Assembly: GCA_036872755.1 (NCBI GenBank)
Contig: JAVHNS010000011.1
Span: forward strand, 496,001-560,000
Direction of reading: 5' to 3'
Source: Orbilia blumenaviensis
Taxonomy: Eukaryota > Ascomycota > Orbiliomycetes > Orbiliales > Orbiliaceae
Length of the DNA stretch: 64,000 nt
Shown here piece by piece: positions 1 to 10,801 of the stretch. A model generated the notes under the pieces. That model was given only the letters and a program-made list of their open reading frames with translations. It ran no database searches and was not told the origin of the DNA. Both the position numbers and the translations under genes were made by a program. The stretch's first letter is position 1. Every line of letters starts with the position of its first letter.

Positions 1-774
1 TTCGCTAACGTTATGAGGGTCCCTGTCGACACCTAACCAACTTTTCTCCAAACGGGACCCAAAATGCAGTTTTTTTCGACTAGGATGCAATGACAAATTT
101 AAATTTAAACCTATAGCCTGTTTTATGAAAGCGAAAGGCTCCCGTGGGTTTAACTTCGTTACTTTAGAGTTACCTTCGCCCGCAGGTGAACAAAGCGGTG
201 TAGGTACCCATACCAGGCAGAGATATGAAACAGTAAGGCACCTTAGTCACCCGCGATCACTACTGCTTGCAGATCCGAACGAACGCATTTGCTACGGATG
301 GCGCCCTGGAGTTAGGTACCAAGATGCGCTTGGGGAGGCTTAGAACGATACCTTCTCTTGGCCCGTGACGCACGAAATCGCGCGAGAAGCTGTTACTAAG
401 AGGTCTCCACTTTGGAGCTAATCTTTCAGAATCCTGGTCCCTTTATTACCAAAGCGGGATAAATGCATAGTTGGATTGCATGGTCCTGCAATTCGCAGGA
501 AAGAAGCTTTATATCTTGAGGGGTCACCTCACCTTACAAAAAAGACCAACGTACACAGTGGGCCCCAAAGCACCTAAAAAAAAAAATCGGTAGTACTTAA
601 TAAACCGGAGCATATCCTCTGTTCTAAACTTTGTCTTTCGGTTGTATTCAGATCGATACCCTTGTGCAAAACTTCGACCTAATTACCTAAATTCGGCGAA
701 CGATATTGAAACTTTCGAATCGCGGCTCATTAACCAGTTGAGGTCACCATAGGAGAACATCCAACAAAATCAAT
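1..774. other. 5' flank of the 7-TM gene, no gene seen
   Basis: I see no recognisable gene here. A 72-codon open frame beginning at the ATG at 125 has no family resemblance and no flanking splice signals that extend it. The last 100 bases before 775 are presumably promoter and leader of the membrane-protein gene. The left window edge may hold the end of another gene, but nothing supports this. Confidence 0.5.
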
Positions 775-2166
775 ATGGCTCCCAGAGGAGGGAGAGGTGG
801 GGGCGGGAGCGGCGGCGGCTCTATCGATAACCAGTGCGGTCGCTATAATGCTTTCGAAAGCGATTATGCCAAAGCCCAGATTGGTCTAATGGGTGGATTT
901 TTATTCTTGTTTCTCGTATTGGCATACTGCACAGCTAGCCGAAGCGGAAAGAGAAAAAAGGCTGGTCAGGAAAAGTCCATACTGAGATGGTTCCAGTATG
1001 GAATCGCATTATTCTTGATTATTGCGTAAGTTCTCTGAGTTGTCGACATGTCTCGTACCCGAATCCCGTCGCATTCTATACCTAGAGGATTCGATTTTTT
1101 ACTAACTTACGTAGTTTGTTCATTATGCTTATTGTCCGCTACGCACTGATCGAATGTGGCGTTCTTTATGTTTACGGTTACGACGACACTGCTATCGGAA
1201 CTGCGACTATTGTTGTTAACAACGTCGCCGAACTGTTCATGTTAGGCATCGTCCTGTTCGTCGTCACAAAGCGTATGTTTCAGCTTGCTGGCTCATCGAG
1301 CCTCAAAAGGACAATGCTTATTCTCAGCGGAATTTTTTTCGGCATTGTCTGCGTCGTTTTTGTGGTTTATATCGTCCTCTACGGCCTAATACGGTGGGAT
1401 GTTGGAGACATCGCCACAAGGACGACCATCAATTCATACAATAGATTGGTACAGGCTTATGTCGTCTTGTATCTGTTGCTAGCTATCTTCGCAGTTATTG
1501 GGTTGATTATGGCTGTAATTCGGCTGGCGCGGAAGCCAGAAAGAAAGCAGGTACGTATCATATCATCAGTTTTCGGATACATTCAGCTTAAAGAGCTAGA
1601 GCTAACTTGAACAGGGTGTCACGGGCTGGGTTCCGGTTCTGATAATCTGCCTCCTCGGTTACTCTTTTTACAACGCTGTCCTTGTGTTCCTCCAGTACTA
1701 TGACGATGACGCCCTCACCCCAATCGGTATCATAGTCAGCTACGCCCTTTCACTACTATGGTTTTTCGGCAGCTTTTTCTCAATTTTTATGATTGCGCGC
1801 GGTAAGGGCTGGGATTTCCTCCGCCTGCCGCAAGATATCCAGCCCGAGTACAATTTCGCCGGACCGCCACCGACTATGGCATATAACCAGACCCCGTACG
1901 ATACCATGCAGAGCCCTGACGCCGCTAAGCGGATGAGCTATGCGTCGCACGGAAACGCGCCCACTCCGGCGCCACCTTATATGGGAGGCACTGGGATGGC
2001 GTACAGTGGTAACGGTGTGTATGAGCCACAGGGCCAAACGTACGGAGCAGGTGGATGGGGCACTAGCGGGTATGCGCCAGTTGGCCAGATGCCCACATCC
2101 TACAATGCGCCTATGGGGGCGGCGAGTCGAGATGCTGAACATAATGAGTTGACGGGGAGGAGATAG
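775..2166 (+). CDS. Seven-transmembrane fungal membrane protein, function unknown
   Basis: Three exons: 775-1025, 1115-1550 and 1615-2166 (412 aa). Donors are GTAAGT and GTACGT, and both introns carry CTAAC-type branch sites (ACTAACTTAC, GCTAACTTGA). The protein starts with a Gly/Arg-rich stretch (residues 1-16). About seven hydrophobic helices follow between residues 38 and 292, with short charged loops such as SRSGKRKK after the first helix and RLARKPERK after the fifth. The cytosolic-looking tail of about 110 residues is rich in Pro, Gly, Tyr, Met and Asn and ends ELTGRR. The topology resembles the many fungal 7-TM proteins of unknown function. No G-protein-coupled-receptor signature or catalytic motif is evident, so I assign no function. 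Exon joins keep an uninterrupted frame through predicted helices, which supports the model. The start is the first ATG after in-frame stops. Confidence 0.8.
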
Positions 2167-2693
2167 TTATAAGGACAAAGCCTTAATATATAATGAGCTG
2201 CGGTTGGCTGCTTTGGTCGATTTCAAAACAGCAAACCTCAGACATAGTAATGATTAAAGAATTTCCTTGTGTATATTGTATATGATATCCTGGTTCTGTT
2301 TTTAAATTTAATTTTTGTTTCCGTACATTCTTTACCTTGAGATTAGGTCGACCAGCACCACTTGCTTTGTATGCGCCTAGAACAGTATTAGATAATCGTA
2401 TTCATTAATTTGGGACTAGAGACAATCGATTTTGGTAAACCAATAGTCGTAGCTACCAGGCTCATGCACGTTGTATACGCATATCCATATGATGTATCTC
2501 GAGTAACAAGCAATATCAACTCAGAGCTAGAACATCTTTCAGGTCCTACGATCCATTTTGAACCAAGAAACATGCAACCAAAGCCCTCCCAGCCTTTTCA
2601 TCATACTATGCTATCCTTTTGAAGGAATCCCGAGTGTGTAGGGCTGCGATGAGCCTAGTAATGTCCATTTCCATCGCGAACTTCAACAAAACA
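2167..2693. other. Intergenic, 3' flank of the 7-TM gene
   Basis: AT-rich spacer, presumably containing the 3' UTR and poly-A signals of the membrane-protein gene. A 70-codon frame on + (2410-2622) and its shadow on - show no family resemblance, and I do not call them. Confidence 0.5.
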
Positions 2694-2791
2694 GCCCGGT
2701 TAGCTCAATCGGTAGAGCGTAAGACTCTTAAACTTCAACAGAAGTCAATAGATCCATCTTAAGGCTGCGGGTTCGACCCCCGCATCGGGCT
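2694..2791 (+). tRNA. trnK-CTT: tRNA-Lys (anticodon CTT) with a 25-nt intron
   Basis: The 5' exon (2694-2730) and 3' exon (2756-2791) fold into a standard cloverleaf. The acceptor stem pairs GCCCGGT with ATCGGGC. The D arm is TAGCTCAATCGGTAGAGC. The anticodon stem TAAGA/TCTTA encloses the loop CTCTTAA with anticodon CTT. The T arm is GCGGGTTCGACCCCCGC. The intron (2731-2755) sits one base 3' of the anticodon, the usual position for nuclear tRNA introns removed by the tRNA splicing endonuclease. The A box and B box both match consensus. The discriminator base is T. Confidence 0.95.
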
Positions 2792-3097
2792 TCTTCAGCT
2801 TCCTTTAACTCAGGAAGCTCAGTTATTTTGCATCTTGAATGGTTGCTCTAGCTACCATAAGTGTTTTTGTGGTATTGCGAAGCGGGAAGTTGTAAAGGTT
2901 TTTTACTCTATTTCCTTTTTGTGCGTTGGGGGTTTCTGCGTTAAATTAGGTGGTCATTAACCTCATTTAGAGCCCTTGTTAGTATAGAGCTCTTGGGGAG
3001 GGAGCTCTCTGCCAGGAAAAACCTTCCTTGCTGTAGCATTAGCGAAGTGCAAAAATTTACCACATTTTCGATTCTGCGTTGCTCCATATATGTGTCA
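2792..3097. other. Intergenic spacer, tRNA to MITE
   Basis: No gene seen. The sequence downstream of the tRNA gene is T-rich (for example GGTTTTTTACTC), compatible with RNA polymerase III termination, but no single terminator run of five or more T lies immediately after the gene. Confidence 0.4.
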
Positions 3098-3511
3098 GGC
3101 CAAAATGTGTCAGAGATATATAATACCGAAATATATATTATTGCAGTTTAAGTGAGGCATAAGTGTGTTAATTTTTAGGATTATGCTTAACCACCAGCCC
3201 GCAATTAGCCACCCAAACAGCTAAAAGGCAAAAGGCTACTTCTTTTCTACGAATAAATATAACTGTACTTAATGGTATGCGCGTGTTAAAAAGCCAATTA
3301 TATAAAATAATTATCAGTTAGTACACTGGCCGTCTAACCGTCTGGCTTTTCTCCAGCCTCTGATAAGCAAATGAGCAGGCTGGTGGCAGGCCAATGGCAA
3401 GCTAGTGGCAGGCTCATAGTCGAGCATAATTGTGAAAAATTAACACACTTATGCCTCGCTTAAGTTATAATTTATGTTTTCCATTATATATCGTTTTGAC
3501 ACATTTTGGCC
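3098..3511. mobile_element. Fold-back MITE-like element with long imperfect terminal inverted repeats
   Basis: The ends are exact inverted repeats: GGCCAAAATGTGTCA at 3098-3112 and TGACACATTTTGGCC at 3497-3511. Inverted similarity continues inwards for about 90 bases per side, including an inner 20-base block GAGGCATAAGTGTGTTAATT (around 3155-3175) whose reverse complement lies around 3437-3457 with one mismatch. The whole unit is about 414 bp, is AT-rich and has no open frame. The centre carries short direct repeats of the GGCAGGC/GGCAAGC type. These are the features of a non-autonomous DNA transposon (MITE). I could not identify a target-site duplication, so the exact boundaries and superfamily are open. 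Confidence 0.75.
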
Positions 3512-4041
3512 GCCATACTGTAACATTAGTATGCGCACTAGCTATCCTATCTAGCTGTTCATGAGATGAAGCATCATCTATTGATATAAATACATTGAAG
3601 ACTGATGTGATTCTTGGAACTCGAATTTACGGCGCTACTGAGCTCGCGGGCCATTAATTTGCATATCGAGGCTGGTGCTACAACGTTGCAATGTCTTCGG
3701 TAGCCACACGCATTACACAGGCGCAGGTACAGGCTGCTGAGACGACCGACGTCGACGGTCACACAGACCTACAACGCAAAATATACAACATAAAGACCTA
3801 AGGACTGCGTCTGGTTTTCTGGCCTAATAAATAAACACTTAATTACATGAGTGCAACCTCCGAAATAAAGACGTAAATACACCGCCGTAGGATAAGATAG
3901 GATAATAAATCATCTAACACGCCGGCCACCCCATTTCCTTGTTCGTTCTCCTATGATATATTGCACTGGAAAATAAACCGTCCCATAGCACCAGCGATTC
4001 GAGTTCAAGCTTCACAACGAATATCGTATTGTATCGATGCA
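3512..4041. other. Intergenic, upstream of the AT-hook gene
   Basis: No gene seen. A minus-strand frame at 3574-3762 lacks protein character. The part nearest 4042 is presumably the promoter and leader of the AT-hook gene. Confidence 0.4.
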
Positions 4042-5208
4042 ATGGCGCCGAATCCGAAACGAGTAAAGGGGCGGCCGGCGAGCGACGTCACCGGTTCGCC
4101 TCCTGCTCGCCGTGGTAGAGGCAGACCCCTGGGCTCAAGATCACGATCGCGCACAGGAGATCCATCATTGCCGGCCCGTAGGCACGGACGGGTTACACGA
4201 TCACAAACTCGGCTAAATGGTACAAACTCTGTATCCCCTTCACCCACTCGGCGACGTGGTAGGCCGCCAGGCTCTCGCAATCAAGCGAGTACAGAAAACG
4301 TCCGGCCTGAACGAGTGGCATCTGGTTCCAGGAATGAAGGGGGTAGGCATCTTACCGGTACTTCTGGTACGAGACCACAATCACAGCCTCACAACTTCAG
4401 CTGGCCGAATCCCGCCAATCATGGAATTCGAGTTCCAGCAGGTCCACCGCTCGACCCTCAGGCTGCTCGACGGGGGAATGCGCCGGATATACCACAGATG
4501 GTTAACAACATGTTTGCAGAACTACACCATAACGGTAGGAGGACTATGCATGTCGTTGGCCAAACGAAAGTATGGGTGTTAACTTTGGGATCACTAGACC
4601 TTAACTGGGTTTCGGAGAATCTGTGGCAGATGAATCTGAGCCGCGACCCTAATGTTCTGCGTATTCCGCAACCTCACACTCTTGGGCAACCACGGGTTTC
4701 TCCTCAGGGGTTTCATTCTCCAAGTCCTCCAAATGGCACTTCACTTGCGTATTCGCAACTATCGGTCCCTCCACAAGCCGAACAAGCGCCTCCCAGGTCC
4801 CCGGAAATCCAAAGTGTGCATTCGTCCGGTGAACTAGAAGTAATTTCTCCCGTAGAGATAGAGATGCCGTCGGGTTCGTCTCCCGATGTGACCCCTGCTC
4901 CGGATGCCCAGGACTGGCAATTGGTCCCTGATTATAACAACCCCGCCAACATACAGCGCAATAACAACACGGATAACCCCCCCATGTCAGTATCCGGATC
5001 TACAGACGTATCTAGCAGCACGCCAACCATCAACTGCAATGAATGCACTGACACGAACAGGTATATTTGCGATGCGTGCTTGATGCCTTATAATAATTCC
5101 GTTGGAACTGAAGGGCAAGCTCATAGAATGGGCTACCTAAACGAGCTTCGGTGCTCACAGTGCAACACGATTTGGTGTTGTTGGTGTCACCCCGTGGACG
5201 GCCGGTAG
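4042..5208 (+). CDS. AT-hook protein with a C-terminal cysteine cluster
   Basis: A single open frame of 388 aa. The frame is open a further 27 codons upstream, but 4042 is its first ATG. The N-terminus holds three AT-hook cores: VKGRPAS (residues 8-14), RGRGRPLGS (24-32) and RRRGRPPGSR (70-79), in a basic Ser/Arg-rich region. AT-hooks bind the minor groove of AT-rich DNA, so a nuclear, chromatin-associated role is inferred. The middle is low complexity (Pro, Ser, Asn, Gln). The C-terminus has a Cys cluster, CxxC-x7-CxxC followed about 30 residues later by CSQC and WCCWCHP, which could bind zinc but matches no family I can name. A hidden small intron in the stretch near 4560-4640 cannot be excluded. 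Ends 336 bases from a convergent gene. Confidence 0.7.
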   Translation: MAPNPKRVKGRPASDVTGSPPARRGRGRPLGSRSRSRTGDPSLPARRHGRVTRSQTRLNGTNSVSPSPTRRRGRPPGSRNQASTENVRPERVASGSRNEGGRHLTGTSGTRPQSQPHNFSWPNPANHGIRVPAGPPLDPQAARRGNAPDIPQMVNNMFAELHHNGRRTMHVVGQTKVWVLTLGSLDLNWVSENLWQMNLSRDPNVLRIPQPHTLGQPRVSPQGFHSPSPPNGTSLAYSQLSVPPQAEQAPPRSPEIQSVHSSGELEVISPVEIEMPSGSSPDVTPAPDAQDWQLVPDYNNPANIQRNNNTDNPPMSVSGSTDVSSSTPTINCNECTDTNRYICDACLMPYNNSVGTEGQAHRMGYLNELRCSQCNTIWCCWCHPVDGR

Positions 5209-5543
5209 CTTATCACAAGACCTCATATATTTTATTGTAGAGCTTCGGCTCCATTTTAGTTCCCTGTACGGTGTTACAGATGTTTTGGGTAAATTGGGAA
5301 TATAGTAGGGCGAAGGTTTTGTGCACTTGCTTTGTACAATGTGCTTTGCTAATGGTTAACATTCCAGGCTGGGTATTTGTATCGTACAGTTTTACGCTAA
5401 GAGTAGCAAATGAAAGTCCAAATTAAGGGTCGATTAATCGTGTCATCGACGGCGGCTGGATCAATTAACATCCCATTCTTACGCGGCTGAAGCCCATCGG
5501 TCGTATATTCTTTTCAAGGATAATTTCGCCTCAGTTTATGAAC
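5209..5543. other. Convergent intergenic spacer
   Basis: Lies between the AT-hook gene (+) and the small acidic-protein gene (-), so it must hold both 3' UTRs. No further gene seen. Confidence 0.5.
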
Positions 5544-5969
5544 TTAATGTATTCTAATAATTCCCCCTCTATCAAGAATTTTGGATAACCATCCTGGTTC
5601 CAATGTTTCCTTCACCCCGTAAGTCTCCCGCTCCCAGCATGGCACAAAGGACACTTCTGACCCCTCTTCATCTCCATCTTCATCTTCCTCTCTTGCGGAA
5701 TCTCCTCTTTGGTGAGCCTTAAGCCATCTTTGCTTTTCCTCTTCCTTCCGTCTTTCTATCCGTTCTTTCCTAAGAGCCATCACCATAGCGCCACCAGTCG
5801 CCGTCTCCCAATTCTCAGAAAGTCTTTTAGATATTGCTAGTCTTTCCGTTTGAAACTTTGAGAGCTTGAGATGTGGAAGAATTGGAATTAAATGATCAAT
5901 ATCAGACACCGTGCTGGAGGCGGTAGACTTGGAAGAACTGGTAGAAACTGACGTTCTTCTTGAAAGCAT
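5544..5969 (-). CDS. Small charged hypothetical protein
   Basis: A single-exon frame of 141 aa starting at an ATG at 5969. The N-terminus is Ser/Thr-rich (about residues 1-22). A predicted helical stretch with many Glu, Arg and Lys follows (about 65-90, core RKERIERRKEEEKQRW). An acidic run (REEDEDGDEEGSE) comes next, then a more hydrophobic C-terminus around PGWLSKILDRGGI. The composition and absence of repeats look protein-coding, but I recognise no family and infer no function. It converges on the AT-hook gene. Confidence 0.6.
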   Translation of the reverse strand: MLSRRTSVSTSSSKSTASSTVSDIDHLIPILPHLKLSKFQTERLAISKRLSENWETATGGAMVMALRKERIERRKEEEKQRWLKAHQRGDSAREEDEDGDEEGSEVSFVPCWERETYGVKETLEPGWLSKILDRGGIIRIH

Positions 5970-7040
5970 TTCGAGAGGTGGGTAAGGGACTAATGATTTA
6001 AAGCGCTAGCCAGGGCTAATCAGCGCCAAAAGAGAGCTGATATTATTATTTTGGAGGTTCGATATCGGATTTCGGTATCGGATGAAATGTCACTTAGCTA
6101 TTAATTCCATCCGCTCGAGTATCAATAAGGCTGTAGCCCGTCTGTTGGGAGAGTCCAGAAGTTTGTTCAATTGGGGGTTCTCAAGGAGACTGGAGAGTAT
6201 TGATGGTTAGGATCAACCCCAAGGATATCGCACTTATGTAATTTCCGTTATAAGCACCAGAATATCCGACTGGCCCTTTTTTTAAAAAAGAAACTTGCAA
6301 TTGATAGACGCCAGGAATTTATTCGTGATCTTCAAAATCGATACTGTATCAGTGCGATCGGTTCATAAGATACGGTAGTGGCTGGTTTCTAATTCTGTAT
6401 CCTCCCACGTGGTGGAGTGCCCGTATACCCCCCGATGTAATGATATACTGGGATCAGCTAGGCTTGGACCCTTCGGCCTTCTATGTACTAATTCTTGATA
6501 CCCTCGGAGTATACTTTAATTAAAGCTACAGGAACTTGGAACTGACACACCCCTAAAGGCCTAGTATCGAGACAAATTATCGAGCATGGTTCTCAAGGAC
6601 GTCGAACACCCTGCGTATGTACATTACATTTGCCCCAATATGTGAATGCAGATATTAGTGGCTAACACCACATTGACTCCACGCTTCGGGATCCCCTCCT
6701 TTGATTATAATATTAATTTGTGCATATTTGATACATGGTAGATATAGTACCCTTGCGTGTCAGCCTTCCTCTCTTTCACCTATTTATGGTTGATTTTGGT
6801 ACAACTACAAAGTTAACGATACTCTTCAAAGACCCGTTATCCTGCTACAGGGCTGTAATCTAAGAACTTGGGCGCATATCTGCATCTCTGGTCTCACAAC
6901 GCGTTAACGTCTGACTCAATTATATCTCTGGATTCTTTGGATTTATCAACGACCCCCCATTTGAGTAAAACAAAAGCTTTTCCGTATCCCTCACCCCGAA
7001 AGCCATATAACCTACAAGCTCCGCCCAGTAATAGTATATG

Positions 7041-7072
<32 letters not shown>

Positions 7073-7199
7073 AAAAAACACCATTCGGAGAAAATCTCAT
7101 AATCTATATATGTACAATTCAGGCGCATTATTTTCCCCACGTTGTCCCGTTCTGTGGGTATCAGTTACGAAATCAATTGACACTGGAATAACTTTTCAT
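5970..7199. other. Intergenic, no gene seen, with A30 tract
   Basis: AT-rich spacer between the small protein gene and the 3' end of IMP dehydrogenase. A pure run of 30 A occupies 7041-7070. The short frames around that run are artefacts of the homopolymer. Confidence 0.5.
7041..7070. repeat. Homopolymer A30
   Basis: Thirty consecutive A preceded by ATATG. It is one of nine pure A or T runs of 17 bases or more in the window. Confidence 0.95.
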
Positions 7200-9254
7200 C
7201 TAAGAGTACAATCTCTTCTCAAAACTGTGCAGGCCATGAACGTTTCCTTCCATCTGAGCGCTGGCAGTTCGGATCTCGAATCTGACGGTTCCAGCTTTGA
7301 CACCTTCTTTCAATTCACCAACAGATTTGACACCAATATCCTGAAGCGAGTGTTGGAGACCAGCTTGGAGGTATGGTACAAACTTTGTCACGGACCTAGC
7401 GAATGAAACATTAGCATTTTGTTTTCCTTTTCCTTGTTTTTTTTTTTTTTTTTTTTTGTCGAGGAACAAAACGACATAGCAACTCACCCTCTATCGGCAA
7501 CACTGCCGCTGACGCCCTGTGCAACAAAAATCTTATCCGCCTCGCTGAAGTACCTTCCAGTAGCCGCATTGTCACCCGTCTTCTGGCTTTCCATGGCGTC
7601 GATGCTCCCCATTCCTCTGTAGGCCTTGACCAGCTGCCCCTTTTCGCTAAGGAAGTACTTTCCAGGGCTTTCCGTTGTACCAGCCAACAAACCGCCCATC
7701 ATGACGGTACTAGCACCCAAAGCCAAGCCCTTGACGATATGTCCGACGTTCTGGACACCACCGTCAGCGATGCAGGGTACCCCAAATCTAGCTGCGAATT
7801 CGCAGACGCTGTAAACAGCTTGGGCCTGTGGCCTTCCGACCGCCATGACCTCCTGTGTAATACATGCACTGCCAGATCCCATACCGATGCGTAGACCATC
7901 CGCACCAGCAGCGATTAGCGCAGCAGCCTGCTCCCGTGTTACGACGTTTCCGCCGATAACATCAATCTGTGGGAAAGTCTTCTTAATCCACTGGATCATT
8001 TCGATTTGGTACCGCGAGTTTCCCTGTGACGAATCAAGAACGACGATGTCCAAGCCGGCGTCAACCAACTTCTGCAACCTAACCCGGTCATCAGGTCTTG
8101 TCCCAACGGCAGCACCGCAAAGTAACTGCTTTGAGGCAGTAACTTTGGAGGCTAGGGGGAAATTGTGGTTTTTCATAAGGTCGGAACGGGAGAGAAGGGC
8201 AGTCAGATTGTCGTTGCTGTCAACGATTGGAAGTTTGCCCTTTTTGCATTTTTGGAGGATAACATTGGCTTCGGTGAGGGTAACGCCCTGATTTGCCGTC
8301 ACAAGCTCGGAGCGAGTGGTCATGACGTCCTTCAGGGGTGTATTTGGGTCCCGAACGAACTGAATATCTCGCATAGTGACCATGCCGACGAGCTTGGAAG
8401 AAAGGGTACCGTTTTCTAGTCATATTCGAGGGCAATTAGCGAGCTAGCCTTCAGGACATGAATCTCAAGGAATCAAATATTCAAGTTCGCGGTAACGCCG
8501 GTCAGGAGGTCTCCAAGCTTTTTTCCACAGGGACGTGAGTCCGTTGCGGTTGAACGAAAGTTATTTAAAAGCAAATTGGTCATCATATGGGCGCCCCAGG
8601 ATTATGGCCAAGCAGGTTATTGGTCTTCCCCAACCTACTTGGCCGCCCCAGAGGACTGCGATTTAAACGTGTTGCAACGATATTAAGGGTACCTACCAGT
8701 AATTGGAATACCAGCGAACCCTTGCTTCTCCTTCACTTCTCGCACATCCTTAACACAGTGCGAGGGACTGAGGACGACCGGGTCTAGAATAAACCCGTTC
8801 TCGTATCGCTTGACCTTCCTAACCATCTCGGCCTGCTCCTCGGCAGGGCAGTTATGATGAATGATACCAACACCACCGAGCAGTGCCATATGAATCGCCA
8901 TGTCGGTTTCCGTAACGGTATCCATAGGCGAGGAGACCAGTGGGATTTTAAGGGAGATGTTACGAGTTATCTTAGAATCGAGTGTAACCTCGCTGGCTGG
9001 GAAGCCGATGTAGCCTGGAAGGACAAGAAAGTCATTGTAGCTGTTGATTTCTAAATGTTAACATTTTCCTGTGTAACGAGTTTGTTCACCAAGTATAGTC
9101 GATATAAAACTTACGTTAAACCACCACGCTTCTTAGAATCAAGCAATTCCGTAACGGAGATGCCATCGAGGCCTTCGTACTCCTTGAGGACATCGAGAGC
9201 CTTGTTTGCATCGAGGACCTCACAACCGCCATTTGTGACACCGTTGGAAGCCAT
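7200..9254 (-). CDS. IMPDH: Inosine-5'-monophosphate dehydrogenase (IMPDH)
   Basis: Four exons on the minus strand: 9115-9254, 8697-9040, 7488-8415 and 7200-7395 (535 aa, normal for fungal IMPDH). The enzyme oxidises IMP to XMP with NAD+, the committed step of GMP synthesis, in the cytosol. The N-terminus [10 protein letters not shown] leads to the barrel start [16 protein letters not shown]. Next come the SSPMDTVTE motif and a CBS-pair insert (roughly residues 115-235). The barrel resumes with the substrate loop around [12 protein letters not shown], whose Cys near residue 343 is the catalytic thiol, and then the IADGG phosphate-binding motif. The C-terminus carries SSAQMEG-like (here TASAQMEG) and ends SFEKRLYS. 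Introns are 74, 281 and 92 nt. The last contains a T21 run near its acceptor. All joins restore the conserved family sequence exactly. The stretch upstream of 9254 is CT/GA-rich. Confidence 0.97.
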
Positions 9255-10163
9255 CGCAGAGAAAAGTGCGAAGATTTAAGGGGGAAAAAAAAGAGAAAAA
9301 AGCGAAAAGAAAAAAAGGTAAAATTAGTGAAGAAGAGTTTTGAAACAAATATCCTTTGCTGTCGACTCTGGGAAGGTTGAGGAATAACCAGCGAGGATAA
9401 TCGTGGAAATCGATGGAGATATCGAAGACAGAGAGGAAAGAAAGGGAGAGAAATTTGTGCGATGGAAAATTTTTCGAGCACAATTTATACCGCCGTTGGC
9501 GTTGGGCTTTCTCGACACTGGTTCGAAAGCTTGTCCACCAAACTCTCTTGCTCTCTCTTTTTTTTTTTTTTTTTTCTCTTGCGAGCTCGCCCAATCGACT
9601 GGAACAGACAGGGGCCTGGCAGCTTATCGATAGCGCTGCCCAACTGTGGGGAACAGAAAAACAATTGTTAAAAAGCAGCTACAACTAACTGCACCTGCAA
9701 CCCCCGATTTTATCAGCAAATTAGTGCACGAGCAAGTGCCTAGAGATCACGAGCCAGCCTCAGCCCAGACCACTCGAGAATGGACGACGGCCGCCGTGAT
9801 GCATCGACAACCTGGAACGGGGCAACACATATATTGGGGCACGTGGCACAGGGCCTCGAATACACGGAAAACAACCGTATCTATAAACATCGGGAATCGC
9901 AGTGCAGTTACAGGAGAAAGGAACGCGAAGGCTCCGGCTTGCAGGGAGGTTTCTTCCTTCCTTCCTTCCTTCCTTTCTTTCTTCTCCTTCTTTTTCCTTG
10001 TTATTCTTCTTTTATGTAGCAGCCGCTCTTGAGCATTCCTCAGTGGTCTCCGATAATACATTCAACCACCATATGACTTCCAACGGCCAGCCTGACTAAG
10101 TTGCCACCCACGCCATATTCACACTGCTATCACGGTTGGTGTGGCCTGTTTGCGATAGAACGT
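9255..10163. other. IMPDH promoter/leader and spacer
   Basis: No gene seen. Purine/pyrimidine-asymmetric sequence just upstream of the IMPDH start probably holds its leader and promoter. It includes a T17 run (9559-9575) and a TTCC tandem tract near 9952-9975. Towards 10163 lies the 3' UTR of the SH3BGR-like gene. Confidence 0.5.
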
Positions 10164-10801
10164 TTATTTCTGGTCGTTCTTTTTCGCCGCCGCCGCCGCT
10201 GCCGCTTCAGCTGCAATTGCCGCGCTACCGGATGGTACTGCTTGTTTATCCTCTGGCTTCTTATCAACAGTCGTAGTGGTCGCGGTTTGGGGTAAAGACG
10301 AGGCCGGGGGAGTCTCCAGTCCCAATTTCTGTTTCAGTTCTCCGTATTCGTTCCATTCCTCGACCTCTGTAAAATCCTATCCAGGCAACCAAGGGACCTC
10401 CGCCAACCAGTACGTTTTGGCGGAGGGCCAGTTCCCGGTCAGTCTCTAAGTCAAACAAGAAACGTATATTTGATCTAAAATAAAATAGAAGAGGGGGATG
10501 AAAGTGATGGAAGCCAGCAGCGGCCTCCAAGGGCGGACAGCGTCCGGGTACGGGAATAAGTACGAACACCAATAACCGAGCCGTCCTTCACCAATGCCGG
10601 AAGCTTCTGCTTCGGCGTCTTCCTCCGAGTCCATATGCTTCGTGCCTTATCATCTGTGCTGATATCAATAACCGAGAATTGAATTTTATTCGCCTTCAAT
10701 ATTCTTTCGAGGACACGAAGCCCTGTATCAATTGTAGACGATCCAGAGGAGAGAGAGAGGTAGATGTAGAGAACCTTAGGGTCTTGGACTTCGGAAGGCA
10801 T
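10164..10801 (-). CDS. SH3BGR-like (thioredoxin-fold) protein
   Basis: Two exons, 10568-10801 and 10164-10376 (148 aa). The first encodes a thioredoxin-like beta-alpha-beta start with Ser-rich loop YLSLSSGSSTIDTGL, then LKANKIQFSVIDIS and LPALVKDGSVIG. The second continues DFTEVEEWNEYGELKQKLGLE and an Ala-rich tail ending KKNDQK. This order (no catalytic CxxC, ANKI-F-D motif, LPxLxxDGxxIGDF, short helical end) is that of the SH3-domain-binding glutamic-acid-rich family, small glutaredoxin-like proteins of unclear biochemical role. The frame-preserving intron (10377-10567) would use an unusual donor, GTTCGT. An overlapping GTGTTC would break the frame, so this junction is the weak point. An in-frame extension upstream of the chosen ATG exists (to 10927), but family length favours 10801. 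Confidence 0.75.

Noticed and set aside
125..343. A 72-codon frame near the left edge as a gene
   Set aside because: No domain, no splice extension, and composition is not distinctive.
7200..7487. Minus-strand frame that begins with a poly-Lys stretch and looks like a separate small gene
   Set aside because: The Lys run is the T-tract of IMPDH intron 3 read through; the rest is the last IMPDH exon.
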